From Exiguobacterium flavidum (GTDB taxonomy: Bacteria > Bacillota > Bacilli > Exiguobacteriales > Exiguobacteriaceae): a stretch of DNA of 64,000 nucleotides. A program made the position numbers and the translations under genes. The stretch covers positions 127,690 to 191,689 of the forward strand of contig NZ_QPKS01000006.1 of NCBI RefSeq assembly GCF_003344535.1, read 5' to 3'. How positions within the stretch are numbered: position 1 is the first letter of the stretch; each line of letters starts with the position of its first letter. This document shows, piece after piece, positions 46,811 to 55,024 of this stretch. The notes beneath the pieces are model-generated. The model was not told the DNA's origin and did not search any database. It was given only the letters and a program-made list of their open reading frames with translations.

Positions 46811-48064
46811 TTATTGCGCCTGTGACTGCGCACGTCGTACTTCTTTATGATACGCCAAACGATGCTTATTTTGCATGGAAATGTTTGCCAACACGCCAAG
46901 CATCGCACTCATCATGATGAGCGATGATCCGCCGTAACTGATGAATGGCAAGGTCACACCTGTCCCTGGGAACAAGCCGGACATCGCACCGACATTGATT
47001 CCCGTCTGAATGACGATGATCGTCGTGATACCGAACGCAAGCAGCGTCGAAAAGAGTGAGACGGACTGCGTCGCGATTTTCATGCCTTGAAAAATCATGA
47101 AGAACAGCAAGGCAAGTACGGTCATCACACCGATATAACCGAGCTCCTCTGCGATGATCGCCATGATGTAGTCGGTCTCAGGCTCGGGCAAGTAGCCGTA
47201 TTTCTGATAGCTGTTCCCGAGTCCGACCCCTGTCAATCCTCCGTGGGCAATCGAGATGACCGAGTTGATGAGCTGATAGCCCTTCCCCTCTTCATCAATG
47301 AACGGGTTGAAAATGACACGAATACGTTGCAGCTGATTTTCCGTGAATGTCGAGTAGAACCAAATACCGGCCGCCGGGAGCAAGACCAGTCCAAGGGCGA
47401 CATATCCACGCGGTAATCCTGCGACGAACCACATCAGAACGAGGATTGACATGAAGATGAACAATGCCCCGACGTCGGGCTGCGTCTTGATGACTGCACC
47501 AAACGGGACGAACAGGACGAGCCCCGGAATCATGATCCAGTCCGATACTTTAAGTAAAAGAAACTTCGACGTGTTGTCCGGCTTGACGCGCGAATGCAGC
47601 GCTTCGTGCACGAACCCGATCAAGCCGTTGATTTGATAGTTTTTATTGTGATTAAACTGCTGAAGCTGATCGAAATAGCTGGCCAGACAGACGACGAAGA
47701 CGAACTTGCAGAGCTCGGCCGGCTGAACCAGCATGAAGCCGAGATTGATCCATGCCCGCGCTCCGTTGAGAGGCTCTGCGAAGAGCGTGGCTGCGAGCAG
47801 CAAAAAACCAATCGTATAGAGCGTCAGTCGAACGACCGGATGCTTGTAGACCTGATGATTGAAGAATGCACAGAACATGAAGGTTGCTATCGCCATCAAG
47901 TCGAACCTGATCTGTTTGATAAAGAAGGAGGTATTCGCGTATTCCCCTCCGTTCCAGACACTCGCGCTATAGACCATGACCGTACTGACGCCCATCAATA
48001 TGAGCATCGTGAAGAAAAGCGTATAGTCGAAGAACGCCCGCTTTTCCTTGAGATTCGATTGCAT
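46811..48064 (-). CDS. ftsW: SEDS peptidoglycan glycosyltransferase FtsW
   Basis: The lipid II polymerase of the septum, partner of the PbpB transpeptidase encoded at 20.5 kb. The 417-residue protein has about ten membrane segments and the SEDS blocks PETDYIMAIIAEELGYIG (with the conserved aspartate in a large outer loop), SGLFPGTGVTLPFISYGGSS and LNGARAWINLG. The gene lies between ylaN and pyc, as in Bacillus. It is the only SEDS gene in the window; the one usually inside the dcw cluster (spoVE) is absent. Confidence 0.95.
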   Translation of the reverse strand: MQSNLKEKRAFFDYTLFFTMLILMGVSTVMVYSASVWNGGEYANTSFFIKQIRFDLMAIATFMFCAFFNHQVYKHPVVRLTLYTIGFLLLAATLFAEPLNGARAWINLGFMLVQPAELCKFVFVVCLASYFDQLQQFNHNKNYQINGLIGFVHEALHSRVKPDNTSKFLLLKVSDWIMIPGLVLFVPFGAVIKTQPDVGALFIFMSILVLMWFVAGLPRGYVALGLVLLPAAGIWFYSTFTENQLQRIRVIFNPFIDEEGKGYQLINSVISIAHGGLTGVGLGNSYQKYGYLPEPETDYIMAIIAEELGYIGVMTVLALLFFMIFQGMKIATQSVSLFSTLLAFGITTIIVIQTGINVGAMSGLFPGTGVTLPFISYGGSSLIMMSAMLGVLANISMQNKHRLAYHKEVRRAQSQAQ

Positions 48065-48090
48065 ATGTACACTTCCTTTTTTCCTGTTCT

Positions 48091-48133
48091 AAAAAAAAAT
48101 ACCCAAACGCCACATTCCACGTTTGAGTAAAAA
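48091..48133 (-). terminator. Intrinsic terminator after ylaN
   Basis: TACTCAAACG-loop-CGTTTGGGTA followed by nine T on the minus strand, between ylaN and ftsW. The U tract is the longest in the window. Confidence 0.87.
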
Positions 48134-48134
48134 A

Positions 48135-48413
48135 TCAGCATGCTCCTGCGTCATGCAAATCAGACAGCTGCTGTTCGAGTGAATCGAGCAAACGTTTCCC
48201 TTCTGCTGCTTCGATCAATTCTAAACGAACGGCAAAATCGATTTGCCGTGATAGGCCGAACATTTGTGTATCCAACACTTCCTCATATAGAGGACATTGT
48301 GGCATCGTTAAATTCGCAAGCTGGACCTCGATCAACCGGCGGATCTTATGTGCATCCGCTTCTAGTAGCTCAAGAGCGCGCTGGCGATGAACTGTCCCGA
48401 TTTCAGTTGACAA
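48135..48413 (-). CDS. ylaN: YlaN (DUF1507), iron-homeostasis protein
   Basis: A 92-residue all-helical protein almost identical in its core to B. subtilis YlaN ([28 protein letters not shown]-like block). YlaN is essential in some Firmicutes under iron limitation, and staphylococcal and Bacillus work links it to binding Fe(II) and to Fur. The start is TTG at 48413, 6 bases after GGAGGG. It precedes ftsW in all Bacillales, but a terminator separates them here. Confidence 0.95.
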   Translation of the reverse strand: MSTEIGTVHRQRALELLEADAHKIRRLIEVQLANLTMPQCPLYEEVLDTQMFGLSRQIDFAVRLELIEAAEGKRLLDSLEQQLSDLHDAGAC

Positions 48414-48535
48414 TCCAATCCCTCCTCATCGAATGACGCGTTCTCGTTATAGCTAAACTTTACCTTACTTTCGCCAACAATTCAACGTTTCGGTATAATG
48501 GATTTGTAGCATTCAAACATTTAGGGGGAGTAGAC

Positions 48536-48997
48536 ATGATTTTTCCGATTCGAGGTCTCGTCCGCTATCCATTGACGATCGATCCGACCGTCTGGATATT
48601 CGACGACCGAAAAATCCCGGTCGAGGAGATCGGGAAGGAACAGGCATTTGACGCATCAGAAGCATACTATGCCAAAATGGGGGCGGCATGGGATAAAGGA
48701 ATCACGGAAGGGACGAGAACGGACCACAACAAGCCGATGACACGCGAAGAGAAGGACGCCGCGCTGACAGGATCGTTCGCAGTGCCGCTCGCACCGTTCG
48801 TCGGTAATGCCGAGCCTGCCGCTGAGGCACGCATGATCGTGTTCGAAGGCGAGGAGACGATCGAACTCCCGCTCAGCGAACTTTCCGCCTGTTATCTCCA
48901 GTTCTCACACGAAGGAAAGGTGCTATCTGACGGACCGGTCTATCTGATCCATGAAGGCTCCGTCACGAGAAGGATTTCTGCGATAACGCTCGTTTGA
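48536..48997 (+). CDS. Conserved Bacillales protein of unknown function
   Basis: A 153-residue soluble protein without signal peptide. It begins MIFPIRGLVRYPLTIDPTVWIFDDRK and has a conserved middle block SFAVPLAPFVGNAEP. I recognise it as a family found next to ylaN and phoH in Bacillales, which is often labelled peptidyl-prolyl isomerase in automatic annotation; I see no cyclophilin, FKBP or parvulin signature, so I do not adopt that name. AGGGGGAG precedes the ATG and a TATAAT box is at 48494-48499. A terminator follows at once. Confidence 0.75.
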   Translation: MIFPIRGLVRYPLTIDPTVWIFDDRKIPVEEIGKEQAFDASEAYYAKMGAAWDKGITEGTRTDHNKPMTREEKDAALTGSFAVPLAPFVGNAEPAAEARMIVFEGEETIELPLSELSACYLQFSHEGKVLSDGPVYLIHEGSVTRRISAITLV

Positions 48998-49004
48998 TAA
49001 GATG

Positions 49005-49053
49005 AAGATAAGGTGTTCACTCCCATCGATGGAGCGAACACCTTATCTTTTTT
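49005..49053. terminator. Bidirectional terminator between convergent genes
   Basis: AAGATAAGGTGTTCACTCC / GGAGCGAACACCTTATCTT, a near-perfect 19-base stem with one mismatch, followed by TTTTT on the plus strand. It separates the gene at 48536 from phoH. Confidence 0.92.
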
Positions 49054-49066
49054 CGTATATAGGTAT

Positions 49067-50383
49067 CTAGAGCAGATCGGCAGCGAGACGGGCGAGTGAC
49101 GATCGTTCGCCTTTGACCAATTTGACGTGTCCCGTCATCTTCTCAGCCTTCATCCGTTCGACTGCATAGGAGAGGCCGTTCGAGTATTCATCGAGGTAAG
49201 GATGATCGATTTGCTGCGGGTCTCCGACTAGAACGATCTTCGAGTTGTCGCCGACACGAGTCAGAATCGTCTTCACCTCATGCTTCGTCAGGTTTTGCGC
49301 CTCATCGATGATGATGAACTGATCCGGCATGCTTCTGCCGCGAATGTAGGTGAGTGCTTCGAGCTGGATCGACTTCATGCCGGCAAGGATGTTCCCGAGT
49401 TCATCCCCGGAACTCGTGTTGAACAGATACTCAAGGTTATCGTAGATTGGTTGCATCCAAGGGCGAAGCTTCTCCTCCATCTCTCCTGGCAAGTAACCGA
49501 TATCATTGCCCATCGGCACGACCGGTCTTGCGACGACGAGCTTCTTATAACGGTGTTCATCCTCGACCTGGAGCAATCCTGCTGCGAGGGCGAGCAGCGT
49601 CTTTCCGGTTCCCGCCTTACCGACGAGCGTCACGAGCGGTACGTCATCCCGAAGCAACAGTTCGAACGCCATCCGTTGCTGGACGTTTCGCGGTGAGACG
49701 CCCCAGACTTGATCGACATCGATTGAAAGCGAACGGATGATCGGGAGCTCCTGGTCGACCACTGCGATCGCAGATGCTTTCGAGACGTTGCTCTTCAAAA
49801 TGACGAACTGATTCGGATAGAGTTTTTCCGGTACGACATCGACAGATATCCGCTTGTCCTTATAGAAGGCATCGATATACTCCTGGTCGACCGCGATTTC
49901 GACGAATCCGGTATAAAGTCCTGTGATATCAGCGATGTGATCGGTCAAGTAATCCTCTGCGACGAGTCCGTACGCATCCGCCTTCACTCGAACGAGGATA
50001 TCCTTCGAGACGACGAATACGTCCCGGCCCGACTCGAGTCGACCTTGTTCCTGCTGGATCGACCAGGCAAGCTCAAGGATGCGATTGTCATTCGTGTCAT
50101 GTGTAAACGGAGAACCTTCCGCGATCTTATCCCCGATATCGACCCGGAGCGTACCGCCATTCCCGAGAGGCACACCTGTATGAAGATGCCCCGCCTCGCG
50201 AAGTTGGTCTAGAATGCGCGAGGTCTCCCGTGCGTTCCTTCCGACCTCGTCCATATTGCGCTTCTTGCCATCAAGCTCTTCAAGGACGATCGCCGGAATG
50301 ACGACATCGTGCTCCTGGAATTGGAAGAGCGAAAGCGGATCATGCAACATCACGTTCGTATCGAGCACATATATTTTCTTCAT
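49067..50383 (-). CDS. phoH: PIN-PhoH protein (YlaK type)
   Basis: A 438-residue protein with an N-terminal PIN-type RNase domain (KKIYVLDTNVMLHDPLSLF; acidic residues D8, E43 and others) and a C-terminal PhoH ATPase/helicase domain with Walker A LVGKAGTGKTLLALAAG (about 252) and Walker B FIIIDEAQNLT. PIN-PhoH proteins from mycobacteria unwind and cut RNA. The start is ATG at 50383. It is likely cytosolic; its targets are unknown. Confidence 0.9.
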   Translation of the reverse strand: MKKIYVLDTNVMLHDPLSLFQFQEHDVVIPAIVLEELDGKKRNMDEVGRNARETSRILDQLREAGHLHTGVPLGNGGTLRVDIGDKIAEGSPFTHDTNDNRILELAWSIQQEQGRLESGRDVFVVSKDILVRVKADAYGLVAEDYLTDHIADITGLYTGFVEIAVDQEYIDAFYKDKRISVDVVPEKLYPNQFVILKSNVSKASAIAVVDQELPIIRSLSIDVDQVWGVSPRNVQQRMAFELLLRDDVPLVTLVGKAGTGKTLLALAAGLLQVEDEHRYKKLVVARPVVPMGNDIGYLPGEMEEKLRPWMQPIYDNLEYLFNTSSGDELGNILAGMKSIQLEALTYIRGRSMPDQFIIIDEAQNLTKHEVKTILTRVGDNSKIVLVGDPQQIDHPYLDEYSNGLSYAVERMKAEKMTGHVKLVKGERSSLARLAADLL

Positions 50384-50422
50384 CCAAGCTTCTCCCCTTA
50401 TTAAGAAAGTGGGTGTTGAATG

Positions 50423-50878
50423 TCAGATGCGTTTCAGCGCTTCGTGCACCTGTTCGTCGAGCCGTTTCGCTGCTTCCTCATCGTATGCCTTGACGACTTC
50501 CGGACCTTCCTTGATTTCTGCCCCGTAAAACAGGATGTCCCTGACCTCTTCGACGTGACCTTCGAAGAACGCAAGTGCAAGGGGCAGGTCATTCTTCGGT
50601 TCGTAGCGGGTGACATCCGTACAAGTCAGGCTGTAGGCGGATTTCGTGGCGAAGAAGATCAGTGTGAAAATCGGGTGTGACTTCAGCGTCGAGACGAGAT
50701 GAGACTCTTCCTCGATCGCGAAGCGGACCGTCTTCTCGTCCGCGGCATGGACCCAGCTGATCGCGTGGGTGATCGGCCACTGCTTCGAGCTGTCATGGGT
50801 GATCAAGAAGACGAGAGGCAAAGAAGAGAGCGCCCTCAGTTGCTCGTCGTTCAGGCGCTGCTCCATCTTGTTCGCCAT
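50423..50878 (-). CDS. Pyridoxamine-5'-phosphate-oxidase-like FMN-binding split-barrel protein
   Basis: A 151-residue protein. The pattern LVFLITHDSSKQWPITHAISWVHA, followed by VRFAIEEESHLVSTLKSHPIFTLIFFA, fits the FMN-binding split-barrel fold of the pyridoxamine-phosphate-oxidase-like superfamily. Whether it binds FMN, F420 or heme cannot be told. The helical C terminus (EEAAKRLDEQVHEALKRI) is acidic. The start is ATG at 50878 after GGGGGAAG. It lies upstream of phoH, 39 bases away, and is probably co-transcribed. Confidence 0.65.
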   Translation of the reverse strand: MANKMEQRLNDEQLRALSSLPLVFLITHDSSKQWPITHAISWVHAADEKTVRFAIEEESHLVSTLKSHPIFTLIFFATKSAYSLTCTDVTRYEPKNDLPLALAFFEGHVEEVRDILFYGAEIKEGPEVVKAYDEEAAKRLDEQVHEALKRI

Positions 50879-51000
50879 GTTCACTTCCCCCTTTCATCTT
50901 TTACTATTTCTTACTTCGTGTTTACCTACTCAGTTCCCTTTTTTTCAGGCGGATAATCGCCCTGTATGCTATACTAAGAAAAAAAGAGGAGGGATGCCGG

Positions 51001-51204
51001 ATGCGTGTTAAATGCACTATTTGCGACCAGCGTTACACGATCGACGACTGGTCTTTCGAGGCGAAACGCCTTCGCAATAAACCCGTCCGTGTCTATCTCT
51101 GCGATGAATGCCGAGCCCGAATCACTGAACGGACAGAGGCTCGTCAGAAGACCGGACACTTCCACCTCTTCCCGACTTGGGATTTGCCTAAGAGAAGATG
51201 GTAA
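51001..51204 (+). CDS. ylaI: YlaI (DUF2197) zinc-ribbon protein
   Basis: A 67-residue protein with two CxxC pairs (C5/C8 and C34/C37) that form a small zinc ribbon, and the family segment SFEAKRLRNKPVRVYLCDECRARI. The function is unknown. An extended -10 box (TGCTATACT) lies about 30 bases before the GAGGAGGG ribosome-binding site. It is convergent with the sugar-dehydrogenase-like gene, with a shared terminator overlapping its stop. Confidence 0.9.
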   Translation: MRVKCTICDQRYTIDDWSFEAKRLRNKPVRVYLCDECRARITERTEARQKTGHFHLFPTWDLPKRRW

Positions 51205-51235
51205 GCTACTTCATATTCTGAAGTAGCTTTTTTAA
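51203..51235. terminator. Bidirectional terminator between ylaI and the lipoprotein gene
   Basis: AAGCTACTTC-ATATTCT-GAAGTAGCTT followed by TTTT on the plus strand. It overlaps the stop codons of both convergent genes. Confidence 0.92.
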
Positions 51236-52317
51236 TCCTTCATCCGGATCAGCCGATCGTCGCCTCCTTTTGGAGAACCTCTTCCGTCCGTGTTGTTCGT
51301 GATGAAATAGACACCCTCGTCAACAAGGACGTCTCGGATTCGGCCATAGCCGTCTGTCAGGACATCTACCTTTTTGGTATTCAGGTCGATTTGTCTCAAG
51401 CTTTGCCCGACGAGCGTAGCGAACAGCAGCTTCCCATCCTTTGTGTCGATCCCACTCGGCGCCTTCGACTGTTCCCCGACCTCATACCAGGGAGTGACGA
51501 GCCCTTCCTGTTCTTGCTTCCCCTCGATCAGTGGCCACCCGTAATTTTTCCCTTTTTCGATCCGATTGATTTCATCGTGTCCGCTTTGGCCATGCTCAGA
51601 GGCGTAGAGCACATTCCTGATGAAGACGAGTCCCTGCGGATTGCGATGTCCATAACTGTATACGTATCCCTGCATGTTCCCTTCAGCCGGTCTTCCGTCA
51701 AGTTGCATCCGCAGTATCTTGCCAGCGAGCGACTCTGCGTCCTGTGCGAGGTCCGGATTTCCTGCGTCACCCGCCGTCGCGTACAATAAACCGTCCGGAC
51801 CAATCTCGAGACGGCCGCCGTTGTGGATGCGCCCGCCGGGAATGCCCTCGAGAAGCGTCACTTTCTCCTCCCAGCTGTCTTGTTCCCGGACGATCGCGAC
51901 GATCCTGTTCGCGATTCCCCTGTCAGTTCGATAAGAGTGATAGACATATGCCTGCTTGTTTTTCGTAAACCCCGGGTCGAGTACCATGCCGAGCAGCCCG
52001 CCTTCACCTTGCGCCGCTACGGGACGTGTCAGCTCGACTGGCAATCTCCTTTTCCTGTCGGCTCCTTCGACGATGTTCCCTTCACGTTCCGTAATATAGA
52101 ACGTCCCCGCCTCCCTTATGACGTTCCAAGGGGTCCGAAGTCCATCGAAGACGACAGCGCTCGACACGTCACCTTCCCCATCGTCTTTTCCTTCCCGTTC
52201 CTTAGTCTGTTCCTGCTCCTCCGTACGTTCCTGCGTCCGCTCCTGATCCTCCGCTTCTTGTCCGTTTCCGCAGCCGAATAAGAAAATGAGACACGCGGCC
52301 ATTATCGTCCTCCTCAT
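51232..52317 (-). CDS. PQQ-dependent sugar dehydrogenase-like (GSDH) lipoprotein
   Basis: A 361-residue beta-propeller protein exported as a lipoprotein: lipobox FLFGCG with C16. A highly charged linker (about 20-48, mostly E, Q, R, T, K and D) leads to a glucose/sorbosone dehydrogenase domain with TPWNVI, EGGLLGMVLDPGF, GGRIHNGGRLEIGPDGLLYATAGDAG, YSYGHRNPQGL and SEHGQSGHDEIN. H and R of the active site are present in these blocks. Soluble aldose dehydrogenases oxidise sugars with PQQ; no PQQ synthesis gene is in the window, so the cofactor source is open. The start is ATG at 52317 after AAAGGAGG. Confidence 0.88.
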   Translation of the reverse strand: MRRTIMAACLIFLFGCGNGQEAEDQERTQERTEEQEQTKEREGKDDGEGDVSSAVVFDGLRTPWNVIREAGTFYITEREGNIVEGADRKRRLPVELTRPVAAQGEGGLLGMVLDPGFTKNKQAYVYHSYRTDRGIANRIVAIVREQDSWEEKVTLLEGIPGGRIHNGGRLEIGPDGLLYATAGDAGNPDLAQDAESLAGKILRMQLDGRPAEGNMQGYVYSYGHRNPQGLVFIRNVLYASEHGQSGHDEINRIEKGKNYGWPLIEGKQEQEGLVTPWYEVGEQSKAPSGIDTKDGKLLFATLVGQSLRQIDLNTKKVDVLTDGYGRIRDVLVDEGVYFITNNTDGRGSPKGGDDRLIRMKD

Positions 52318-52372
52318 TGTTCTCAGCCTCCTTTCTTTCTAGTTTCCCGGATTCAGCCGAAAGGAAAACAAC

Positions 52373-52407
52373 GAAAAAACGTGCATCCCTTTAGAGGGAC
52401 ACACGTT
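52373..52407 (-). terminator. Intrinsic terminator after ylaH
   Basis: ACGTGTGTCCCT-CTAA-AGGGATGCACGT followed by TTTTTTC on the minus strand. Confidence 0.9.
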
Positions 52408-52410
52408 TAA

Positions 52411-52764
52411 TCAGGAAACCGTTTTTTCGCGTTCGCGGCGCACCATCCACATACGGGCACGGTAAATGCCGAGGATGAGCACCATCGCGATAAGCACTTC
52501 CGGAATCGGCATCATCCAGAATGCGAGTTCAAGCGATGCCGACAAGACGATCAGGAGGAGGTAGACGATGAGCGACTTCCACCAGGCAAGCTCCTTCGCG
52601 AATCCTAGTTTATAGACGACGAGCGTCAGGACGACGGTCGTAATCAACAGCGGCACGAAGCCGGCTTCGATATTGTTCGGGTCGGAACCGACACCGACCA
52701 ATTTCGCGATTGCCGGAATGTCATACTTCGACAAATCGAGTGCCTCAGCGGCCTTTGCGTTCAT
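52411..52764 (-). CDS. ylaH: YlaH-like membrane protein
   Basis: A 117-residue protein with three membrane segments (about 35-55, 62-80 and 85-103) and a basic C terminus (RREREK). The position just after typA (ylaG) and the segment FVPLLITTVVLTLVVYKLGF match YlaH of Bacillus. The function is unknown. AGGGGGAATAGCA precedes the ATG. It is probably expressed with typA, 30 bases upstream. Confidence 0.8.
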   Translation of the reverse strand: MNAKAAEALDLSKYDIPAIAKLVGVGSDPNNIEAGFVPLLITTVVLTLVVYKLGFAKELAWWKSLIVYLLLIVLSASLELAFWMMPIPEVLIAMVLILGIYRARMWMVRREREKTVS

Positions 52765-52794
52765 TGCTATTCCCCCTAAAAGCTTGAGTTGTGC

Positions 52795-54639
52795 TTAGTC
52801 TTTGCCGAGCTTACGGCGTTTTTCTTGCTTTTCACGTTCGTTCTTGTTGAGAACCTGTTTACGGAGACGAACCGATTGCGGTGTGATCTCACAGTACTCA
52901 TCCTCGTTCAGGAACGTCAATGATTCTTCAAGCGAGAAGACGCGCGGGCGCTTCAGGACGTTTGTAGAATCCTTCGCTGATGCACGCATGTTCGTCAATT
53001 GTTTCGCTTTGACGACGTTGACTGCGAGATCGACGTCACGGTTACATTCACCGATGATCATTCCTTCGTATACTTCAAGGCCTGGTTCGATGAAAATCGT
53101 ACCGCGGTCTTCAAGAGCAGAGATCGCGTAAGCTGTCGCTTTACCAGTCTCGATCGAGACCATAACGCCGCTGCGGCGTCCGCCGATGTCAGCTTGGATG
53201 AACGGACGGTACTCTTCGAACGTATGGTTCATGATTCCGTATCCGCGAGTCGCTGACAGGAATTCGTTACGGTATCCGATGAGTCCGCGTGAAGGAACGA
53301 GGAACTCCATTTTCGTCTGACCGTTGTCTTGCGTCATCATGTTGATGAGTTCGCCTTTACGGAGACCGATCGATTCCATGACGCTGCCTGTGTATTCTTC
53401 AGGCGTATCGATGACGACGCGCTCGAATGGCTCGACTTTGATGCCGTCCTCTTCCTTGATGATTACCTGCGGTTTAGAGACTTGAATCTCGTAACCTTCA
53501 CGGCGCATGTTCTCGATCAGGATACCGAGGTGAAGCTCACCGCGTCCTGATACGATCCAGCGGTCCGGCGAATCCGTATTCTCGATGCGGAGCGAGACGT
53601 CTGTCTCGAGTTCCTTCTCAAGGCGCTCTTCGATTTTACGTGAAGTGACGAGGTCGCCTTCACGTCCAGCGAACGGCGAGTTGTTGACGATGAACGTCAT
53701 TTGGAGCGTCGGCTCATCGATACGGAGAAGCGGGAGTGGATCTTCCTTGCCAGTCGGGCAGACCGTCTCACCGACGTTGATGTCTTCCATACCAGCGATC
53801 GCGATCAAGTCGCCTGCTTTCGCAGTCTGGATTTCGATTCGTTTCAGTCCGAAGTAACCGAACAGCTTCGTTACGCGGAATTGTTTGACAGAACCGTCGA
53901 GCTTAGAGAGCGAGACGCTGTCGCCGACTTTGATTTCTCCGCGGAATACGCGTCCGACACCGATACGGCCCAAGTAGTTGTCGTAGTCGAGCATCGTCAC
54001 TTGGAACTGAAGCGGTTCAGCCGAGTTGTCGACTGGTGCCGGTGTGTGCTCGAGAATCATGTCGAGTACGTTTGTGATCGTGTCTTGCTGGTTCTCAGGT
54101 TCTGGATCGAACGAGCTCGAGCCGTTGACTGCCGATGCATAAACGACTGGGAACTCAAGTTGGTCCTCATCTGCGCCGAGGTCGATCAGAAGGTCGACGA
54201 CTTCATCGACGACTTCGAGCGGACGAACCATCGGCTTGTCAATCTTGTTGACGACGACGATAGGCTGGAGTCCTTGCTCGAGCGCCTTCTTCAAGACGAA
54301 CCGCGTTTGCGGCATGCACCCTTCACGAGCATCGACGACGAGGATTACGCCGTCAACCATACGCATGATTCGCTCAACTTCTCCCCCGAAGTCAGCGTGA
54401 CCAGGTGTGTCAACGATGTTGATGCGAGTGTTCTTGTAGTCGATCGCCGTGTTTTTCGCGAGGATCGTGATTCCGCGCTCACGCTCGATATCGTTCGAGT
54501 CCATTGCGCGTTCTTCGACTTGTTCGTTCGTCCGGAATGTACCAGACTGCTTCAGGAGTTCATCGACGAGTGTCGTTTTCCCGTGGTCAACGTGGGCGAT
54601 GATCGCGACGTTGCGTAAATCGTTTCGTACTGTTGTCAT
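52795..54639 (-). CDS. typA: Ribosome-associated GTPase TypA/BipA
   Basis: A 614-residue translational GTPase of the EF-G/LepA group that binds the 70S ribosome and helps 50S assembly at low temperature and under stress. Motifs: G1 AHVDHGKTTL (about 13-22), G2 GITILAKN, G3 DTPGHADFGGE, G4 NKIDK, followed by domains II, III and V and the BipA C-terminal domain (LINMMTQDNGQTKMEFLVPSRGLIGYRNEFLS region). The start is ATG at 54639 after GAGG. An extended -10 promoter lies about 60 bases upstream. Confidence 0.96.
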   Translation of the reverse strand: MTTVRNDLRNVAIIAHVDHGKTTLVDELLKQSGTFRTNEQVEERAMDSNDIERERGITILAKNTAIDYKNTRINIVDTPGHADFGGEVERIMRMVDGVILVVDAREGCMPQTRFVLKKALEQGLQPIVVVNKIDKPMVRPLEVVDEVVDLLIDLGADEDQLEFPVVYASAVNGSSSFDPEPENQQDTITNVLDMILEHTPAPVDNSAEPLQFQVTMLDYDNYLGRIGVGRVFRGEIKVGDSVSLSKLDGSVKQFRVTKLFGYFGLKRIEIQTAKAGDLIAIAGMEDINVGETVCPTGKEDPLPLLRIDEPTLQMTFIVNNSPFAGREGDLVTSRKIEERLEKELETDVSLRIENTDSPDRWIVSGRGELHLGILIENMRREGYEIQVSKPQVIIKEEDGIKVEPFERVVIDTPEEYTGSVMESIGLRKGELINMMTQDNGQTKMEFLVPSRGLIGYRNEFLSATRGYGIMNHTFEEYRPFIQADIGGRRSGVMVSIETGKATAYAISALEDRGTIFIEPGLEVYEGMIIGECNRDVDLAVNVVKAKQLTNMRASAKDSTNVLKRPRVFSLEESLTFLNEDEYCEITPQSVRLRKQVLNKNEREKQEKRRKLGKD

Positions 54640-54700
54640 AGGTGTGTACCTCTTTCTATTCATTTAAATAAAACCTTCATTACTTTCGGTCAACTTTATG

Positions 54701-54731
54701 AGTATAGCACAGGTTGAGCCGGAGTTGGCAA
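54701..54731 (-). promoter_or_regulatory. Extended -10 promoter of typA
   Basis: TGC-TATACT (-10 at 54701-54706, with the TG extension) and a TTGCCA-like -35 (54726-54731) at a 19-base spacing on the minus strand, about 60 bases before the typA start. Confidence 0.65.
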
Positions 54732-54830
54732 CGACTTCGATTCAAGGCGTTTCGGAAAGCCTTTTCAACCTCGCGAAATAGCGGTAAACTGAAAGGGATT
54801 CCGGGTAACCGGCTGAAAGGAGCGTTCATA

Positions 54831-55001
54831 GTGCGTATCGTATTTTTACTTCTGGCTATTCTCGCCGTCGCTTCGATGGCATCAATCGGCATCTTCGTCG
54901 CAGAACAGAATGTGGTGATGATCATCCTTTCACTGCTCGTCATGACGGCAGTGATGGGAGCAGGCTTTGTCCTGAAGGGCAAACTGCGAAAGAACGTCTA
55001 A
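54831..55001 (+). CDS. Small membrane protein, YlaF-like (DUF5325)
   Basis: A 56-residue protein with two hydrophobic segments (about 3-24 and 27-48) and a basic C terminus (LKGKLRKNV). Length, topology and position next to typA match YlaF/DUF5325. The start is GTG at 54831, 8 bases after GAAAGGAG; the open frame extends upstream to 54714 but has no other ribosome-binding site. The function is unknown. Confidence 0.7.
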   Translation: MRIVFLLLAILAVASMASIGIFVAEQNVVMIILSLLVMTAVMGAGFVLKGKLRKNV

Positions 55002-55024
55002 AACGCCTCTCAGGCGTTTTTTTC
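55000..55024. terminator. Short bidirectional terminator
   Basis: AAACGCCT-CTC-AGGCGTTT followed by TTTTC on the plus strand, and the reverse on the minus strand. It lies between the YlaF-like gene and suhB and overlaps the last codons of suhB. Confidence 0.8.

Noticed and set aside
53701-54618. A 305-codon open frame antisense to typA
   Set aside because: Shadow frame of a highly expressed gene; rich in V, D, E and R, with no start signal.
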